A stretch of 64,000 nucleotides of DNA, from the NCBI RefSeq assembly GCF_014195545.1, contig NZ_JACIBX010000002.1, positions 248,001 to 312,000 of the forward strand. Reading direction: 5' to 3'. The translations under genes were made by a program, and so were the position numbers. The first letter of the stretch is position 1; every line of letters begins with the position of its first letter. The DNA comes from Limimaricola variabilis. GTDB lineage: Bacteria; Pseudomonadota; Alphaproteobacteria; Rhodobacterales; Rhodobacteraceae. The notes below the pieces were generated by a model. The model did not search any database, was not told the origin of the DNA, and worked only from the letters and a program-made list of their open reading frames with translations. Shown here in pieces: positions 34,348-44,652 of this stretch.

Positions 34348-36993
34348 TCAGTGGCCCGGTTCCTGCGGCAACAGCCCGCGCAGCTCATAAACCAGATCGA
34401 GTGCCTCACGCGGCGACAGGTCGTCCGGGCGCAGCGTCCTTAGTCGTTCCTCGACCGCCGAGGAGGGCGTTGCTGCCGCCGCAGGTGCTGCGGCCGCAAA
34501 CAGCGGCAGGTCGTCGATCAGCGCCTTCGGCTTGGCCCCGGACCCGGCTTCGCCGCTGTCCAGCGCCGCGAGCACGACCCGTGCCCGCTCCACCACCGAG
34601 GCCGGCAGGCCCGCCAGCCGCGCCACCTGCACGCCGTAGCTGCGATCGGCGGTGCCGTGCCGTACCTCGTGCAGGAAGATCACCTCGCCGCGCCATTCGC
34701 GGACCGCCATGGTCCCCGTCGCCACACCTTCGAGCCGTTCGGCCAGCTGCGTCATCTCGTGGTAATGGGTCGCGAAGATGCCGCGGCAGCGGTTGATCCC
34801 CTGCAGATGCTCCAGCACCGCCCAGGCGATCGACAGCCCGTCATAAGTCGCGGTGCCGCGCCCGATCTCGTCGAGGATCACCAGCGCTCGGTCGTCGGCC
34901 TGGTTCAGGATCGCCGCCGTTTCGACCATCTCGACCATGAAGGTCGAACGCCCGCGCGCCAGATCGTCGGAGGCCCCGACGCGGCTGAACACCTGACTGA
35001 CGATGCCGATATGCGCCGAAGCCGCCGGCACGAAGCTGCCGATCTGCGCCAGCACCGCGATCAGGGCGTTCTGCCGCAGGAAGGTCGACTTACCCGCCAT
35101 GTTCGGGCCGGTCAGCAGCCACAGCGGCGCGTCGCCCAAGTCGCAGTCATTGCCCACGAAGCTTTCACCCGCTTTGCGCAGAGCTTGCTCCACCACTGGG
35201 TGACGCCCCGATTCCACGTGAAACGCACGGCTGTCGTCGAGCCGCGGGCGGCACCAGTCGGCGCCGCGGGCCAGATCCGCCAGACCGGCGGCGAAATCGA
35301 TCTCCGACAGCGCCCGTGCCAGCTGCCCGAGCGGGCCCGAAGCGGCCAAAATGGTCTCTCTCAACCGCGAATAGACCCGCTTTTCCAGCTCCAGCGCCTG
35401 ACCGCCGGCATTTAGGATCCGGGTTTCGATCTCATTGAGTTCCACGGTGGTGAAGCGCACTTGGTTCGCCGTGGTCTGGCGGTGGATGAACCGCTCCGAG
35501 AGCGGCGGCGCCAGCATCTTCGCGGCATGGGTGGCGGTGGTCTCGATGAAGTAGCCCAGCACGTTGTTGTGCTTGATCTTCAGGCTCTGGATACCGGTTT
35601 CGGCGGCATAGTCCGCCTGCATCCTGGCGATCACGCCACGCCCCTCGTCGCGCAGCCGCCGCGCCTCGTCGAGCTCGGCATCATAGCCCGCCGCCACGAA
35701 GCCGCCATCGCGCGCCAGCAACGGAGGCTCGGCCACGAGCGCCGCGTCGAGCATGTCGTGCAGACTCTCCTGACCGTCCAGCTGCCCGATCGCCTCGGCG
35801 AGGGGCTGGGGCAGGACCCGCCCTTCGGCCAGCGCGGCGATGCGCGATGCGACGTCGAGCGTGGCGCGGATCGCCGCCATGTCGCGCGGGCCGCCGCGCT
35901 CGAGCGCGAGCCGGGACAGCGCCCGGTCGAGGTCATGTGCGCCGCGCAGCAGCCCGCGCAGATCGCCCCGCAGACCGTCATCCTCGACCAGATGCGCCAC
36001 CGCCGCCTGCCGGTCGCGGATCGTGTCGAGCTTGCAGGAGGGCGAGGCGACCCGCCGCTCCAGAAGCCGCGCGCCGCCGGCGGTGACGGTGCGGTCGATG
36101 GCGTGCAGCAACGAGCCCTCGCGCCCGCCATGCATCGCATGGGTCAGCTCCAGCGAGCGGCGCGTCGCCGCGTCGATCCGCATCGCCGACATCCGCGCTT
36201 CCTGGCTCGGCGGGCGCAGCAAGGGCAGGCGGCCCTTCTGGGTCAGGTCGAGATACTCGACCAGCGCCGCCATCGCCGCGATCTCGGCCCGCGAGAAGGC
36301 GCCGAAAGCGTCGAGCGAGGCGACCTGCCACAGATCGGTCAGCCGCCGCGTGCCGCCAGCGACATCGAAGGCGCCGCGATGGATCGGCGTGACCGCCAGA
36401 TCGAAGCCCGAGGTGATCTCCGACAGCTCGTTCTCCGCGCTCTCCTCGACCAGGAGCTCGCGTGGGGTCAGCCGCGCCAGTTCCGGGCCCAGCGCCAGCC
36501 GGTCGCAGCCCAGAACCGAGATCGCGCCGGTGGAGATGTCGACCCAGGCCAGCGCGCAATCGCCCCTGAGATCGGCGAAGGCGGCGAGGAAGTTGTGCCG
36601 CCGCGCGTCGAGAAGGCTCTCTTCGGTGAGCGTGCCCGGCGTGACGAGGCGCACCACGTCGCGTTTCACTACCGATTTCGAGCCGCGCTTCTTGGCCTCG
36701 GCCGGATCCTCGAGCTGCTCGGCGATGGCGACGCGGAAGCCCTTGCGGATCAGCGTCAGCAGGTAGCTCTCGGCGGCATGGACCGGCACGCCGCACATCG
36801 CGATGTCCTCGCCCATATGCTTGCCGCGCTTGGTCAGCGCGATGTCGAGCGCCTCGGCCGCCGCGACCGCGTCGTCGAAGAACATCTCGTAGAAATCGCC
36901 CATCCGGTAGAACAGCAGCGCGTCCGCATGCGCCGCCTTGATCTCCAGATACTGCGCCATCATCGGCGTGACGGTGCCTGCCTGCATGTTCAT
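34348..36993 (-). CDS. mutS: DNA mismatch repair protein MutS
   Basis: A protein of 881 residues, full length. The mismatch-binding N-terminus includes [21 protein letters not shown], with the Phe-x-Glu of the mismatch clamp. The ATPase has Walker [17 protein letters not shown], Walker [18 protein letters not shown] and [17 protein letters not shown]. It recognises mispairs and recruits MutL. It is divergent from maeB and convergent with grpE. A degenerate parS-like sequence occurs within it at 35210-35225. Confidence 0.97.
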   Translation of the reverse strand: MNMQAGTVTPMMAQYLEIKAAHADALLFYRMGDFYEMFFDDAVAAAEALDIALTKRGKHMGEDIAMCGVPVHAAESYLLTLIRKGFRVAIAEQLEDPAEAKKRGSKSVVKRDVVRLVTPGTLTEESLLDARRHNFLAAFADLRGDCALAWVDISTGAISVLGCDRLALGPELARLTPRELLVEESAENELSEITSGFDLAVTPIHRGAFDVAGGTRRLTDLWQVASLDAFGAFSRAEIAAMAALVEYLDLTQKGRLPLLRPPSQEARMSAMRIDAATRRSLELTHAMHGGREGSLLHAIDRTVTAGGARLLERRVASPSCKLDTIRDRQAAVAHLVEDDGLRGDLRGLLRGAHDLDRALSRLALERGGPRDMAAIRATLDVASRIAALAEGRVLPQPLAEAIGQLDGQESLHDMLDAALVAEPPLLARDGGFVAAGYDAELDEARRLRDEGRGVIARMQADYAAETGIQSLKIKHNNVLGYFIETTATHAAKMLAPPLSERFIHRQTTANQVRFTTVELNEIETRILNAGGQALELEKRVYSRLRETILAASGPLGQLARALSEIDFAAGLADLARGADWCRPRLDDSRAFHVESGRHPVVEQALRKAGESFVGNDCDLGDAPLWLLTGPNMAGKSTFLRQNALIAVLAQIGSFVPAASAHIGIVSQVFSRVGASDDLARGRSTFMVEMVETAAILNQADDRALVILDEIGRGTATYDGLSIAWAVLEHLQGINRCRGIFATHYHEMTQLAERLEGVATGTMAVREWRGEVIFLHEVRHGTADRSYGVQVARLAGLPASVVERARVVLAALDSGEAGSGAKPKALIDDLPLFAAAAPAAAATPSSAVEERLRTLRPDDLSPREALDLVYELRGLLPQEPGH

Positions 36994-37133
36994 GCCTGTC
37001 CCCCGGAATGCGACCCGCGCGAGACTATCTTTGACCGGGCCGACGCGAAACCCTGCCTGGAGGGGTGACGCTGGGGCGTTGCGCCGCGCCGCAGCATCCC
37101 GCTATGGCTTGGGCCAAGGCAGGAGGGACGAAA

Positions 37134-39395
37134 ATGGCCAAACCCCGTTTCACGCGCGAGGACGCGCTGAATTTCCATGAGGCGCCGCAGCCCGGAAAGT
37201 GGGAGGTGACGGCCACCGTCCCGATGACCACCCAGCGCGACCTGAGCCTCGCCTACAGCCCCGGCGTGGCGATCCCCTGCGAGGTGATCGCAGAGCACCC
37301 CGAGACCGCCTATGACTACACCAACAAGGGCAATCTCGTCGCGGTGATCTCGAACGGCACCGCCGTGCTCGGCCTCGGCAATCTCGGCGCGCTGGCCTCC
37401 AAGCCGGTGATGGAAGGCAAGTCGGTGCTGTTCAAGCGCTTCGCCGACGTGAACTCGATCGACATCGAGCTCGACACCGAGGACCCGGACGCCTTCTGCA
37501 ACGCGGTGCGGCTGATGGGGCCGTCCTTCGGGGGCATCAACCTCGAGGACATCAAGGCGCCCGAATGCTTCATCATCGAGCAGCGCCTGAAGGAGGAGAT
37601 GGACATCCCCGTCTTCCACGACGACCAGCATGGCACCGCCGTCATCTGCGCCGCCGGGCTGCTCAACGCGCTGCATCTGTCGGGCAAGAAGATCGAGGAT
37701 GTACGCATCGTGCTGAACGGCGCAGGCGCGGCGGGCATCGCCTGTCTCGAGCTGCTCAAGTCGATGGGGGCCAAGCACGACAACTGCATCATGTGCGACA
37801 CCAAGGGCGTGATTTGGAAGGGCCGCGCCGAGGGCATGAACCAGTGGAAATCGGCCCATGCCGCCGATACCCCGCTCAGGACGCTGGAACAGGCGATGGA
37901 CGGGGCCGACGTCTTCCTCGGCGTTTCGGCCAAGGGCGCGGTGACGCAGGCGATGGTCAAGTCGATGGCGCCGAACCCGGTGATCTTCGCCATGGCCAAC
38001 CCGGATCCCGAGATCACGCCCGAGGAGGCGCATGAGGTGCGCGAGGACGCGATCGTGGCGACGGGCCGGTCGGACTACCCCAACCAGGTCAACAACGTGC
38101 TGGGCTTCCCCTACCTGTTCCGCGGCGCGCTCGACATCCATGCCCGCGCGATCAACGACGCGATGAAGATCGCCTGCGCCGAGGCGCTGGCCGAACTGGC
38201 GCGCGAGGAGGTGCCGGACGAGGTGGCGCTGGCCTATGGCCAGAAGCTCAGCTTCGGGCGCGACTACATCATCCCGACACCCTTCGATCCGAGACTGATC
38301 CACCGGATTCCGCCCGCCGTCGCCCGCGCCGGCATGGCCACCGGGGTGGCCCGGCGGGAAATCGAGGACATGGACCATTACCAGCAGGCGCTGAAGGGCC
38401 GGATGGACCCGACCGCCAGCGTGCTGCGCGGTCTCAACGCCCGAGCGCGGGCGGCGCAGGCCACCATGATCTTTGCCGAGGGCGACGACCCGAGGGTGCT
38501 GCGCGCCGCCGTGCAGTATCAGCGTTCGGGCTTCGGCAAGGCTCTGGTGGTGGGGCGCAGCGACGATGTGGCCGAGAAGCTCGCCGCCGAGGGCATGGCC
38601 GATGCGGCGGCCGAACTGGAGGTGGTCAACGCCGCCAACACGCCGCATCTCGATACCTACAAGGCGTTCCTCTACGAACGGCTGCAGCGCAAGGGCCACG
38701 ACCAGCACGACATCCATCGCCTCGCCGGGCGCGACAGGCACGTCTTCGCCTCGCTGATGCTGGCGCATGGGCATGGCGACGGCATGATCACCGGCGCCAC
38801 CCGCAAGTCGGCGCATGTGATGGAGCTGGTGAACCACGTCTTCGACGCGGGCCCGCATGACGGCGCGGTCGGGGTCTCGGTGGTGATGCATAACGGCCGG
38901 ATCGTGCTGATTGCCGACACGCTGGTGCATGAATGGCCCGACGAGGAGGATCTCGCCGACATCGCGACCCAAGGCGCGCAGGTGGCGCGCGAGCTGGGGC
39001 TCGAGCCGCGTGTGGCCTTCGTCAGCTTCTCGACCTTCGGCTACCCGGTTTCCGAGCGCGCGACCAAGATGCATGCCGCCGCGGGCGTTCTTGATGGGCG
39101 CAATGTCGATTTCGAATATGAGGGCGAGATGGCCGTCGACGTGGCGCTGAACCCCAAGGGGCAGGAGAACTATCCCTTCTCGCGTCTCACCGGCCCGGCC
39201 AACGTGCTGGTGGTTCCGGCGCGACACTCGGCCTCGATCAGCGTGAAACTGATGCAGGAGATGGCCGGTGCCACGGTGATCGGACCGATCCTGTCGGGCG
39301 TCGACAAGCCGATCCAGATCTGCTCGACGATCTCGACCGTCAACGACATCGTCAACATGGCGGTGATGGCCGCCTGCAAGGCGCGCCGGGCATGA
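37134..39395 (+). CDS. maeB: NADP-dependent malic enzyme with phosphotransacetylase-like domain
   Basis: The ATG at 37134 follows a perfect AGGAGG at 37121-37126 and gives 753 residues. The malic enzyme part (about residues 1-430) has [18 protein letters not shown], the metal site [12 protein letters not shown] and the NADP loop [16 protein letters not shown]. The C-terminal part (about 440-753) is phosphotransacetylase-like, as in large Gram-negative MaeB proteins, where it binds acetyl-CoA and regulates the enzyme. It decarboxylates malate to pyruvate and makes NADPH. It overlaps the next gene by 4 bases and diverges from mutS. Confidence 0.94.
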   Translation: MAKPRFTREDALNFHEAPQPGKWEVTATVPMTTQRDLSLAYSPGVAIPCEVIAEHPETAYDYTNKGNLVAVISNGTAVLGLGNLGALASKPVMEGKSVLFKRFADVNSIDIELDTEDPDAFCNAVRLMGPSFGGINLEDIKAPECFIIEQRLKEEMDIPVFHDDQHGTAVICAAGLLNALHLSGKKIEDVRIVLNGAGAAGIACLELLKSMGAKHDNCIMCDTKGVIWKGRAEGMNQWKSAHAADTPLRTLEQAMDGADVFLGVSAKGAVTQAMVKSMAPNPVIFAMANPDPEITPEEAHEVREDAIVATGRSDYPNQVNNVLGFPYLFRGALDIHARAINDAMKIACAEALAELAREEVPDEVALAYGQKLSFGRDYIIPTPFDPRLIHRIPPAVARAGMATGVARREIEDMDHYQQALKGRMDPTASVLRGLNARARAAQATMIFAEGDDPRVLRAAVQYQRSGFGKALVVGRSDDVAEKLAAEGMADAAAELEVVNAANTPHLDTYKAFLYERLQRKGHDQHDIHRLAGRDRHVFASLMLAHGHGDGMITGATRKSAHVMELVNHVFDAGPHDGAVGVSVVMHNGRIVLIADTLVHEWPDEEDLADIATQGAQVARELGLEPRVAFVSFSTFGYPVSERATKMHAAAGVLDGRNVDFEYEGEMAVDVALNPKGQENYPFSRLTGPANVLVVPARHSASISVKLMQEMAGATVIGPILSGVDKPIQICSTISTVNDIVNMAVMAACKARRA

Positions 39396-40264
39396 CGATC
39401 TGGAATCTCGGCTCGATCAACGCCGACCACGTCTATGCGGTGCCGCATATCCCGACCCCGGGCGAGACGCTGGCGGCCACCGGGCTGAGTCGCGGCCTGG
39501 GCGGCAAGGGGGCCAACATGTCGGTCGCCGCCGCCCGTGCCGGTGCCCGGGTCGCGCATCTGGGCGCGGTGGGCGAAGATGGCGGCTGGATGGTCGAGCG
39601 GCTCGAAGCCTACGGCGTCGACTGCGCCCATGTGCAGCGGCGCGGGGGCCCTTCGGGTCATGCCATCATCACCGTCGATGCAAAGGGCGAGAACGCTATC
39701 ACGCTCTGGCCCGGCGCCAACCGCGACATCGAGCCCGAGGCCGTGAAACAGGCCCTGCAGGGCGCCGCGCCGGGGGACCTCTTCGTCACCCAGAACGAGA
39801 CGGCGCTGCAGCCCGAGGCGGCGGCGCAGGCCCGCGCCAAGGGCCTTACAGTGGCCTATGCCGCCGCGCCCTTCGATGCCGAGGCCGTGCGCGCGGTGCG
39901 GCCGCATCTCGACCTTCTCGTGCTCAACGAGATCGAGGCGCGGCAGCTGGAGCAGGCGCTGAACTCTTCGATCGAGAGCCTCGGCATCGCGCATGTCGTG
40001 GTGACGCTGGGCGCGCGGGGCTGCGACTGGATCGAGGCGGGGTCCGGGACGCGCCACCATGTCGACGCCCCCCGCGTCGAGGCGGTCGACACCACCGGGG
40101 CGGGCGACACCTTCACCGGCTACCTGCTGGCGGGGCTGTCGCAGGGGCTCGCAATGGAGGCGGCGCTGAACCGCGCCACCCGCGCCGCCGCGCTCAAGGT
40201 CGGACGCCCCGGCGCCGCCGACGCGATCCCCACGGCCGAGGAGGTGGAGCGGGCGGTCTTCTAG
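39392..40264 (+). CDS. PfkB-family carbohydrate kinase (ribokinase-like)
   Basis: A protein of 290 residues. The N-terminal PfkB signature GLGGKGANMSVAAARAGA and the C-terminal VDTTGAGDTFTGYLLAGL, with the anion-hole GAGD and catalytic aspartate, are both present. GGKGAN is close to the ribokinase form, so ribose or another pentose or nucleoside is a plausible substrate, but this cannot be settled from sequence. It overlaps maeB by 4 bases (ATGA) and may be co-transcribed with it and the permease gene that follows. Confidence 0.85.
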   Translation: MTIWNLGSINADHVYAVPHIPTPGETLAATGLSRGLGGKGANMSVAAARAGARVAHLGAVGEDGGWMVERLEAYGVDCAHVQRRGGPSGHAIITVDAKGENAITLWPGANRDIEPEAVKQALQGAAPGDLFVTQNETALQPEAAAQARAKGLTVAYAAAPFDAEAVRAVRPHLDLLVLNEIEARQLEQALNSSIESLGIAHVVVTLGARGCDWIEAGSGTRHHVDAPRVEAVDTTGAGDTFTGYLLAGLSQGLAMEAALNRATRAAALKVGRPGAADAIPTAEEVERAVF

Positions 40265-40283
40265 ACCCTGTCGCGGCACGACC

Positions 40284-41054
40284 ATGCAGGATTTCGTCTT
40301 CTCCGAGCCTTCGGCGCTGCTTGCAGGCTGCGTCGCGGTGGTGCTGGTCGGGCTGTCCAAGGGGGGGCTGGGCGGTGCGCTGGCGCTGCTGGGGGTGCCG
40401 ATCATGGCGCTGACGATCCCGCCGGTACAGGCGGCGGGTATTCTGCTGCCGATCCTTCTGGTGATGGACGCGATCAGCCTCTGGGCCTGGCGCGGACAGT
40501 ACCACGCCCCCACGCTCAAGCGGATGCTGCCCGGCGCGGTGGTGGGGATCGGCATCGGCTGGCTGACCGCCGCGCTGGTCTCGGACGCGATGGTGCGGCT
40601 GATCGTCGGCGTCGTGGCGCTCGCCTTCGCCGCGCGCTGGCTGTTCTCGAGCCAGGCCAGCCGGGCCGAGCCCCGTACCGGCAGCGTGGCCCGCGCCTCG
40701 GTCTGGGCGACGCTGGCGGGCTATACCAGCTTCGTGGCCCATGCCGGCGGCCCGCCGTTTCAGGTCTATACCATGCCGCTCAGGCTCGATCCGCGGGTCT
40801 ATACCGGCACGAGCGTGATCTTCTTCGCCGTGGTCAACGCGATCAAGCTGGTACCCTATGCCGCGCTGGGCCAGTTCGACGCCGCCAACCTGATGGCCGC
40901 CGCCTCGCTGGTGCCGATCGCCATCATCTCGACCTTGGCGGGGGCCTGGGTGGTGCGCAGGATGCGGGCCGAGATCTTCTATCCGCTGATGTACGGCATG
41001 GTGGTGCTGGTTGGCCTCAGGTTGTGCTGGGACGGGCTCACGACGCTGCTCTAG
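40284..41054 (+). CDS. TauE/SafE family anion permease
   Basis: A hydrophobic protein of 256 residues with about eight predicted transmembrane helices. Family features are ALLAGCVAVVLVGLSKGGLGG at the N-terminus and the internal repeat ATLAGYTSFVAHAGGPPFQVY. Members of this family export or import sulfite, sulfoacetate or related organic anions. The neighbours (malic enzyme, sugar kinase) do not identify the substrate. Confidence 0.85.
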   Translation: MQDFVFSEPSALLAGCVAVVLVGLSKGGLGGALALLGVPIMALTIPPVQAAGILLPILLVMDAISLWAWRGQYHAPTLKRMLPGAVVGIGIGWLTAALVSDAMVRLIVGVVALAFAARWLFSSQASRAEPRTGSVARASVWATLAGYTSFVAHAGGPPFQVYTMPLRLDPRVYTGTSVIFFAVVNAIKLVPYAALGQFDAANLMAAASLVPIAIISTLAGAWVVRRMRAEIFYPLMYGMVVLVGLRLCWDGLTTLL

Positions 41055-41131
41055 GCCGCGAGAGGCTTTGACAGTGTCGTTCGGCGAGATGCATCCTGCG
41101 CCGGCAGCGATCACCGAAGGGGCAGCAGCCC

Positions 41132-41926
41132 ATGCAGTTCTCCGTCCATTTCGACCGCCCGCCGGACGGCCCGCCGGGCCGCGGGCCCGTGACCGTGGGC
41201 TGGTGCCTGAACGAGACCAAGGGCGGGATCATCTATGCCCCGCCGGAGCGGGTGCGCTCGGTCGATCTCGACCGGCGGCACGCGAAATCCGCCTCGCGCT
41301 GCCCGGCGGTGATCAATCTCGAAAGCCGGCATTTCCTGATCCGCTGCCCCTTCGACATCCATGTCGGCTTCGACCGCGACGAAAAGGGCCGACCGGTGCT
41401 GCGCAACCTGAACGGCGCGGCCAGCACGATCCGGGGCAACAAGCTCGGCGAGAAGCTCCACATGGTGAGCGAGGCGGAGTGGCGCCATCCCGGCGTGCCG
41501 ACCCTGCAGCTGCTGCTGCCCTACCTGTTTTTGTGCGACGAGCCCGTCTACATGAGCCAGGTCGCGCCCTTTATGCATTACAGCCGCACGCCCCTGCCGG
41601 GCACGATCTTCGGCGGGCGCTTCCCGATCAATGTCTGGCCGCGCCCGCTGATGTGGGCCTTCGAATGGCACGAGCCGGAAAAGCCGCTGAAGATCTCGCG
41701 CGGCGATCCGTTGTTCTATGCCGCGTTCGAAACCCTGCCGCAGGATCGCGGCATCGCCATGGTCGAGGCGCAGCGCACGCCGGAACTGCTCGAATATCTC
41801 GACCTGATCTCGGGCGCGGTGAACTACGTCAACCAGACCTTCTCGCTGTTCGAGGCGGCCGAGGCGCGCCGACCGGAGCGGCTGGTGACGCCGGTGGCGC
41901 GGCGCGGCGGGCCCGGAACCGCGTGA
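41132..41926 (+). CDS. Conserved protein of unknown function, first gene of putative flagellin-modification operon
   Basis: A soluble protein of 264 residues with no signal peptide or transmembrane segment and no motif I recognise. Notable parts are GRGPVTVGWCLNETKGGIIYAPPE, a segment with CPAVINLESRHFLIRCPFDIHVGF, and a tryptophan-rich stretch FPINVWPRPLMWAFEWHEPEKP. It is followed by a TPR glycosyltransferase-like gene whose alternative GTG start overlaps its stop, then by a DUF6165-type gene and motB. Context suggests a role with those proteins, possibly in flagellar glycan or surface structure. No function can be assigned. Confidence 0.75.
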   Translation: MQFSVHFDRPPDGPPGRGPVTVGWCLNETKGGIIYAPPERVRSVDLDRRHAKSASRCPAVINLESRHFLIRCPFDIHVGFDRDEKGRPVLRNLNGAASTIRGNKLGEKLHMVSEAEWRHPGVPTLQLLLPYLFLCDEPVYMSQVAPFMHYSRTPLPGTIFGGRFPINVWPRPLMWAFEWHEPEKPLKISRGDPLFYAAFETLPQDRGIAMVEAQRTPELLEYLDLISGAVNYVNQTFSLFEAAEARRPERLVTPVARRGGPGTA

Positions 41927-41931
41927 CCGGC

Positions 41932-43278
41932 ATGACCCCGCGCGAGAGGATCGTCGCGCTGCACCGCGCAGGCGATCTCGCGGCGGCGGTGCCGCTCTAC
42001 GGCGATTGGCTCGCGCGGAATCCCGGGGATGCCGGGATGTGGAGCAATCTCGGCGCAGCGCTGCGCAAGGCCGGGCGGCTCGAACAGGCGCTGCGCGCGC
42101 ATCGCCGGGCACAGGCTCTGGCCGGGCCGCGGGACGCGCAGGTGCTCGCCAACCTCGCCAATGTGCTGGCCGATCTGGGCAAGAACAGGGAGGCGATCGC
42201 GCTGCGACGCCGCCTGCTCGAGCTGCAGGGGCCGGACCCGATGACCGAGGCGATGATCGGCAAGGCGCTGCGCGCCGACGGTCGCGCCCCGGCGGCGGTC
42301 GACTGGCTGCGCGGTGCCCTGACGCGCCATCCCGGCCATGTCGAAATCCGCCTGCAGTTGGCACTGGCGTTGCTGGCCGCCGGCCGGTGGGCCGAGGGGT
42401 TCGACGCCTTCGGCATGCGCTGGGAGAGCGGCGAGCTGACGCCGCGCCGGATGTCGATGCCGAAATGGGACGGCGCTCCGCTCGACGGTCGCAGCCTGCT
42501 GGTCATGCCCGAACAGGGGTTCGGCGACAGCATCGCCTTCGCCCGCTTCCTGCTGGTGGCGCGCGATCTCGGGGCCTCCCGGGTGATCCTCGCCGCCCGG
42601 CCCCCGCTGCTGCGGCTGCTGCAGGCGGCGCAGGGCGCCGATCTGGTCTGTCCCGAGGCCGAGGCCCGGGGCGATCTGTGGTGCGACCTGATGGACCTGC
42701 CCGCCCATGGCTTCACGCGCGACGCCGCCGTGCCGCCGCCGACCCGGCTCGCGGTGCCCGAGGACAGCCGCGCCCGGGCCCGCGCCGTCACCGCGCCGTA
42801 TCGCGATCGGCTGCGCGTCGGCGTGGTCTGGAGCGGCTCGCCGAGCTTTCGCGCCAACGCCGCCCGCTCCTTCTCGCATGAGCGGTTCCTGCCGCTCGCC
42901 GACATTCCGGGCGTGCAGCTCTTCTCGCTCTACAAGGGGCCGGCGCTGGCGCCGTACCGGGCCGATGGCAGCGCCGCCTTCATCATCGACGCCTGCGGGC
43001 CCGACCGCGACTTCGCCGATTGCGCGGCGATGATGGAGGAGATGGATCTGATCGTGACCTCCGACACCGTCACCGCCCATCTCGCCGGATCGCTGGGCCG
43101 GCCGGTCTGGACCCTGCTGCACTGGGATGCCTTCTGGCTCTGGGGGCGCGGCTCGGATCGCACGCCCTGGTACCCCTCGATGCGGCTGATCCGGCAGACC
43201 CGGCCGCATGACTGGAGCGACGTGTTCGAGACGGTGGCGCGCGATCTGGCGGCGCTGGCTGGGGAGAAGCGGCGGTGA
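41932..43278 (+). CDS. TPR-repeat protein with glycosyltransferase (GT9-like) C-terminal domain
   Basis: A protein of 448 residues from ATG 41932; an upstream GTG at 41923 overlaps the previous stop and adds three residues. The first 160 residues are TPR repeats (DAGMWSNLGAALRKAGRLEQALRAHRRAQ, DAQVLANLANVLADLGKNREAI). The C-terminal part has LLVMPEQGFGDSIAFARFL, GVVWSGSPSFRANAARSF and MDLIVTSDTVTAHLAGSLGRPVW, the pattern of heptosyltransferase/GT9-like TPR glycosyltransferases. Such proteins often glycosylate surface proteins, including flagellins. Its place directly before motB, flgE and a flagellin fragment supports that reading, which remains inference. Confidence 0.8.
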   Translation: MTPRERIVALHRAGDLAAAVPLYGDWLARNPGDAGMWSNLGAALRKAGRLEQALRAHRRAQALAGPRDAQVLANLANVLADLGKNREAIALRRRLLELQGPDPMTEAMIGKALRADGRAPAAVDWLRGALTRHPGHVEIRLQLALALLAAGRWAEGFDAFGMRWESGELTPRRMSMPKWDGAPLDGRSLLVMPEQGFGDSIAFARFLLVARDLGASRVILAARPPLLRLLQAAQGADLVCPEAEARGDLWCDLMDLPAHGFTRDAAVPPPTRLAVPEDSRARARAVTAPYRDRLRVGVVWSGSPSFRANAARSFSHERFLPLADIPGVQLFSLYKGPALAPYRADGSAAFIIDACGPDRDFADCAAMMEEMDLIVTSDTVTAHLAGSLGRPVWTLLHWDAFWLWGRGSDRTPWYPSMRLIRQTRPHDWSDVFETVARDLAALAGEKRR

Positions 43279-43679
43279 AGCAGGTCATGGTGCCGGTCGC
43301 GCCCGGCGAGCTGATCGACAAGCTGACGATCCTCGAGATCAAGCTGGCGCGGATCATCAACCCTGACAAGCGGGCCAACGTCGCGCGCGAACACGCGCTG
43401 CTCGAGGCGGCGCGCCGGGAGGCCGTTCCGGAGAGCGAGGGGCTCGACCATCTGCGTAGCGAACTGGCGGCGATCAATCTCGAATTATGGGAGATCGAGG
43501 ACGAGATCCGCGCCTGCGAGGCGCGGCGCGACTTCTCGGAGCGGTTCATCGCATTGGCCCGCGCCGTCTACCGCACCAATGATCGCCGCGCGGTGGTCAA
43601 GCGGCGGATCAACCTGCTCCTGGGCTCCGATCTGGTGGAGGAGAAGTCCTATGTCGACCCGGATGGAGACGGGCGCTAG
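43275..43679 (+). CDS. DUF6165-type small protein
   Basis: A protein of 134 residues from a GTG start that overlaps the TPR gene stop by 4 bases. It begins with the highly regular VMVPVAPGELIDKLTILEIKLARI and has predicted long amphipathic helices (charged, coiled-coil-like) through the rest, with LNLELWEIEDEIRACEARRDF-like spacing. I associate this pattern with DUF6165, often found next to TPR glycosyltransferases; function unknown. It closes the three-gene operon before motB. Confidence 0.7.
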   Translation: MKQVMVPVAPGELIDKLTILEIKLARIINPDKRANVAREHALLEAARREAVPESEGLDHLRSELAAINLELWEIEDEIRACEARRDFSERFIALARAVYRTNDRRAVVKRRINLLLGSDLVEEKSYVDPDGDGR

Positions 43680-43697
43680 GGCGGCCTATACGCGGGC

Positions 43698-43712
43698 TTA
43701 ACCCGTCCTAGC
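43698..43712 (+). promoter_or_regulatory. CtrA-like half-box before motB
   Basis: TTAA (43698-43701), seven bases, then TAGC. Only the first half matches the CtrA box TTAA-N7-TTAA. It lies about 40 bases before motB and resembles the better-matched boxes before flgE and flagellin in this cluster. Confidence 0.35.
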
Positions 43713-43752
43713 GCATGCTGCGGCCTCTCGATCGAGCCGCGCGGAGCCCGCC

Positions 43753-44589
43753 ATGAGCGCCCAGAACGCCCCCGTCATCATCAAGCGCAAGAAGGTCGTC
43801 GCGGGCGGCGGCCATCACGGCGGCGCCTGGAAGGTCGCCTATGCCGATTTCGTCACGGCGATGATGGCCTTCTTCATGCTGATGTGGCTGCTCAACGCCA
43901 CCACGGAGCAGCAGCGAAAGGGGCTCGCCGACTACTTCGCGCCGACCATCGCGATCAGCCGGACCTCGGGCGGCGGCGCCGAGGTGCTGGCCGGCGACAC
44001 GCTGCACCAGAGCGACGCGCTCAGCGAATCCGGCACCGGTGCCAATGTCGGGCTGCGCGGCGCGGTGCCGCCCGACCGCACCCCGCCACGGGTGCGACCG
44101 GGCGAGGGCGCGGCCGCGACCGAGGTGGCGGCGCTGCGCGAGATCGAAGAGCTGCTGCTCGGCCGCGGCGGCGAGAGCCTGGTCGCACGCAAGGCCTTGC
44201 GCCACGTCGTCACCCGGCTCACCGATGAAGGGCTGGTGATCGAGATCTTCGCCCGGCCCGGCGCGCCGATCTTCGATCCGGGAGAGACCGATCCGCTGCC
44301 AGTCACTCGCGCGCTGCTGGGTCTCGTGGCGCAGGTCGTGGGCTTGGTCGACAACCCGGTGGCGCTGGCCGCGCATCTGGCCGCGCGGCCCGTGGTGCTG
44401 GCCGACAACCCGGTCTGGAGCCTCTCGGCGGGACGGGCCTTGGCGGCGCGCGACGCTCTCGAGGCGGCGGGTCTCGCGCCCACGCGGATGGCCCGCGTCA
44501 CCGGTCTTGGCGACCGCAGCCCGGCGCCAGAGGGCGCCGCCACGCCGCGCAGCGAAAGGATCGAGATCACGCTTCTGCGCCGCCATTAG
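43753..44589 (+). CDS. motB: Flagellar motor stator protein MotB
   Basis: A protein of 278 residues. KRKKVVAGGGHHGGAWKVAYADFVTAMMAFFMLMWLL is the standard cytoplasmic start plus single transmembrane helix, and Asp32 in YADFVTAMMAFF is the conserved proton-binding residue of MotB. After a plug/linker region comes an OmpA-like peptidoglycan-binding domain (about 150-275) with SLSAGRALAARDALEAAGL. MotB anchors the MotA/MotB stator to the wall. motA is not in the window. Confidence 0.94.
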   Translation: MSAQNAPVIIKRKKVVAGGGHHGGAWKVAYADFVTAMMAFFMLMWLLNATTEQQRKGLADYFAPTIAISRTSGGGAEVLAGDTLHQSDALSESGTGANVGLRGAVPPDRTPPRVRPGEGAAATEVAALREIEELLLGRGGESLVARKALRHVVTRLTDEGLVIEIFARPGAPIFDPGETDPLPVTRALLGLVAQVVGLVDNPVALAAHLAARPVVLADNPVWSLSAGRALAARDALEAAGLAPTRMARVTGLGDRSPAPEGAATPRSERIEITLLRRH

Positions 44590-44600
44590 CCCGGTCTTAA
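44586..44600 (+). promoter_or_regulatory. CtrA-like box before flgE (TTAG-N7-TTAA)
   Basis: TTAG at 44586-44589 and TTAA at 44597-44600 are seven bases apart: seven of eight half-site bases match the CtrA consensus, with correct spacing. It spans the end of motB and lies 52 bases before the flgE ATG. Confidence 0.5.
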
Positions 44601-44652
44601 GCCTGATGCCCTAGCCCTGTTTCCAGCAAGCTATCGAACGGAAAGGTCCCGC

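Noticed and set aside
35210-35225. Third parS-like sequence GATTCCACGTGAAACG inside mutS
   Set aside because: It matches the perfect parS at about 12 of 16 positions and breaks the palindrome at both ends. It could be a weak site, but is not listed as a feature without binding data.
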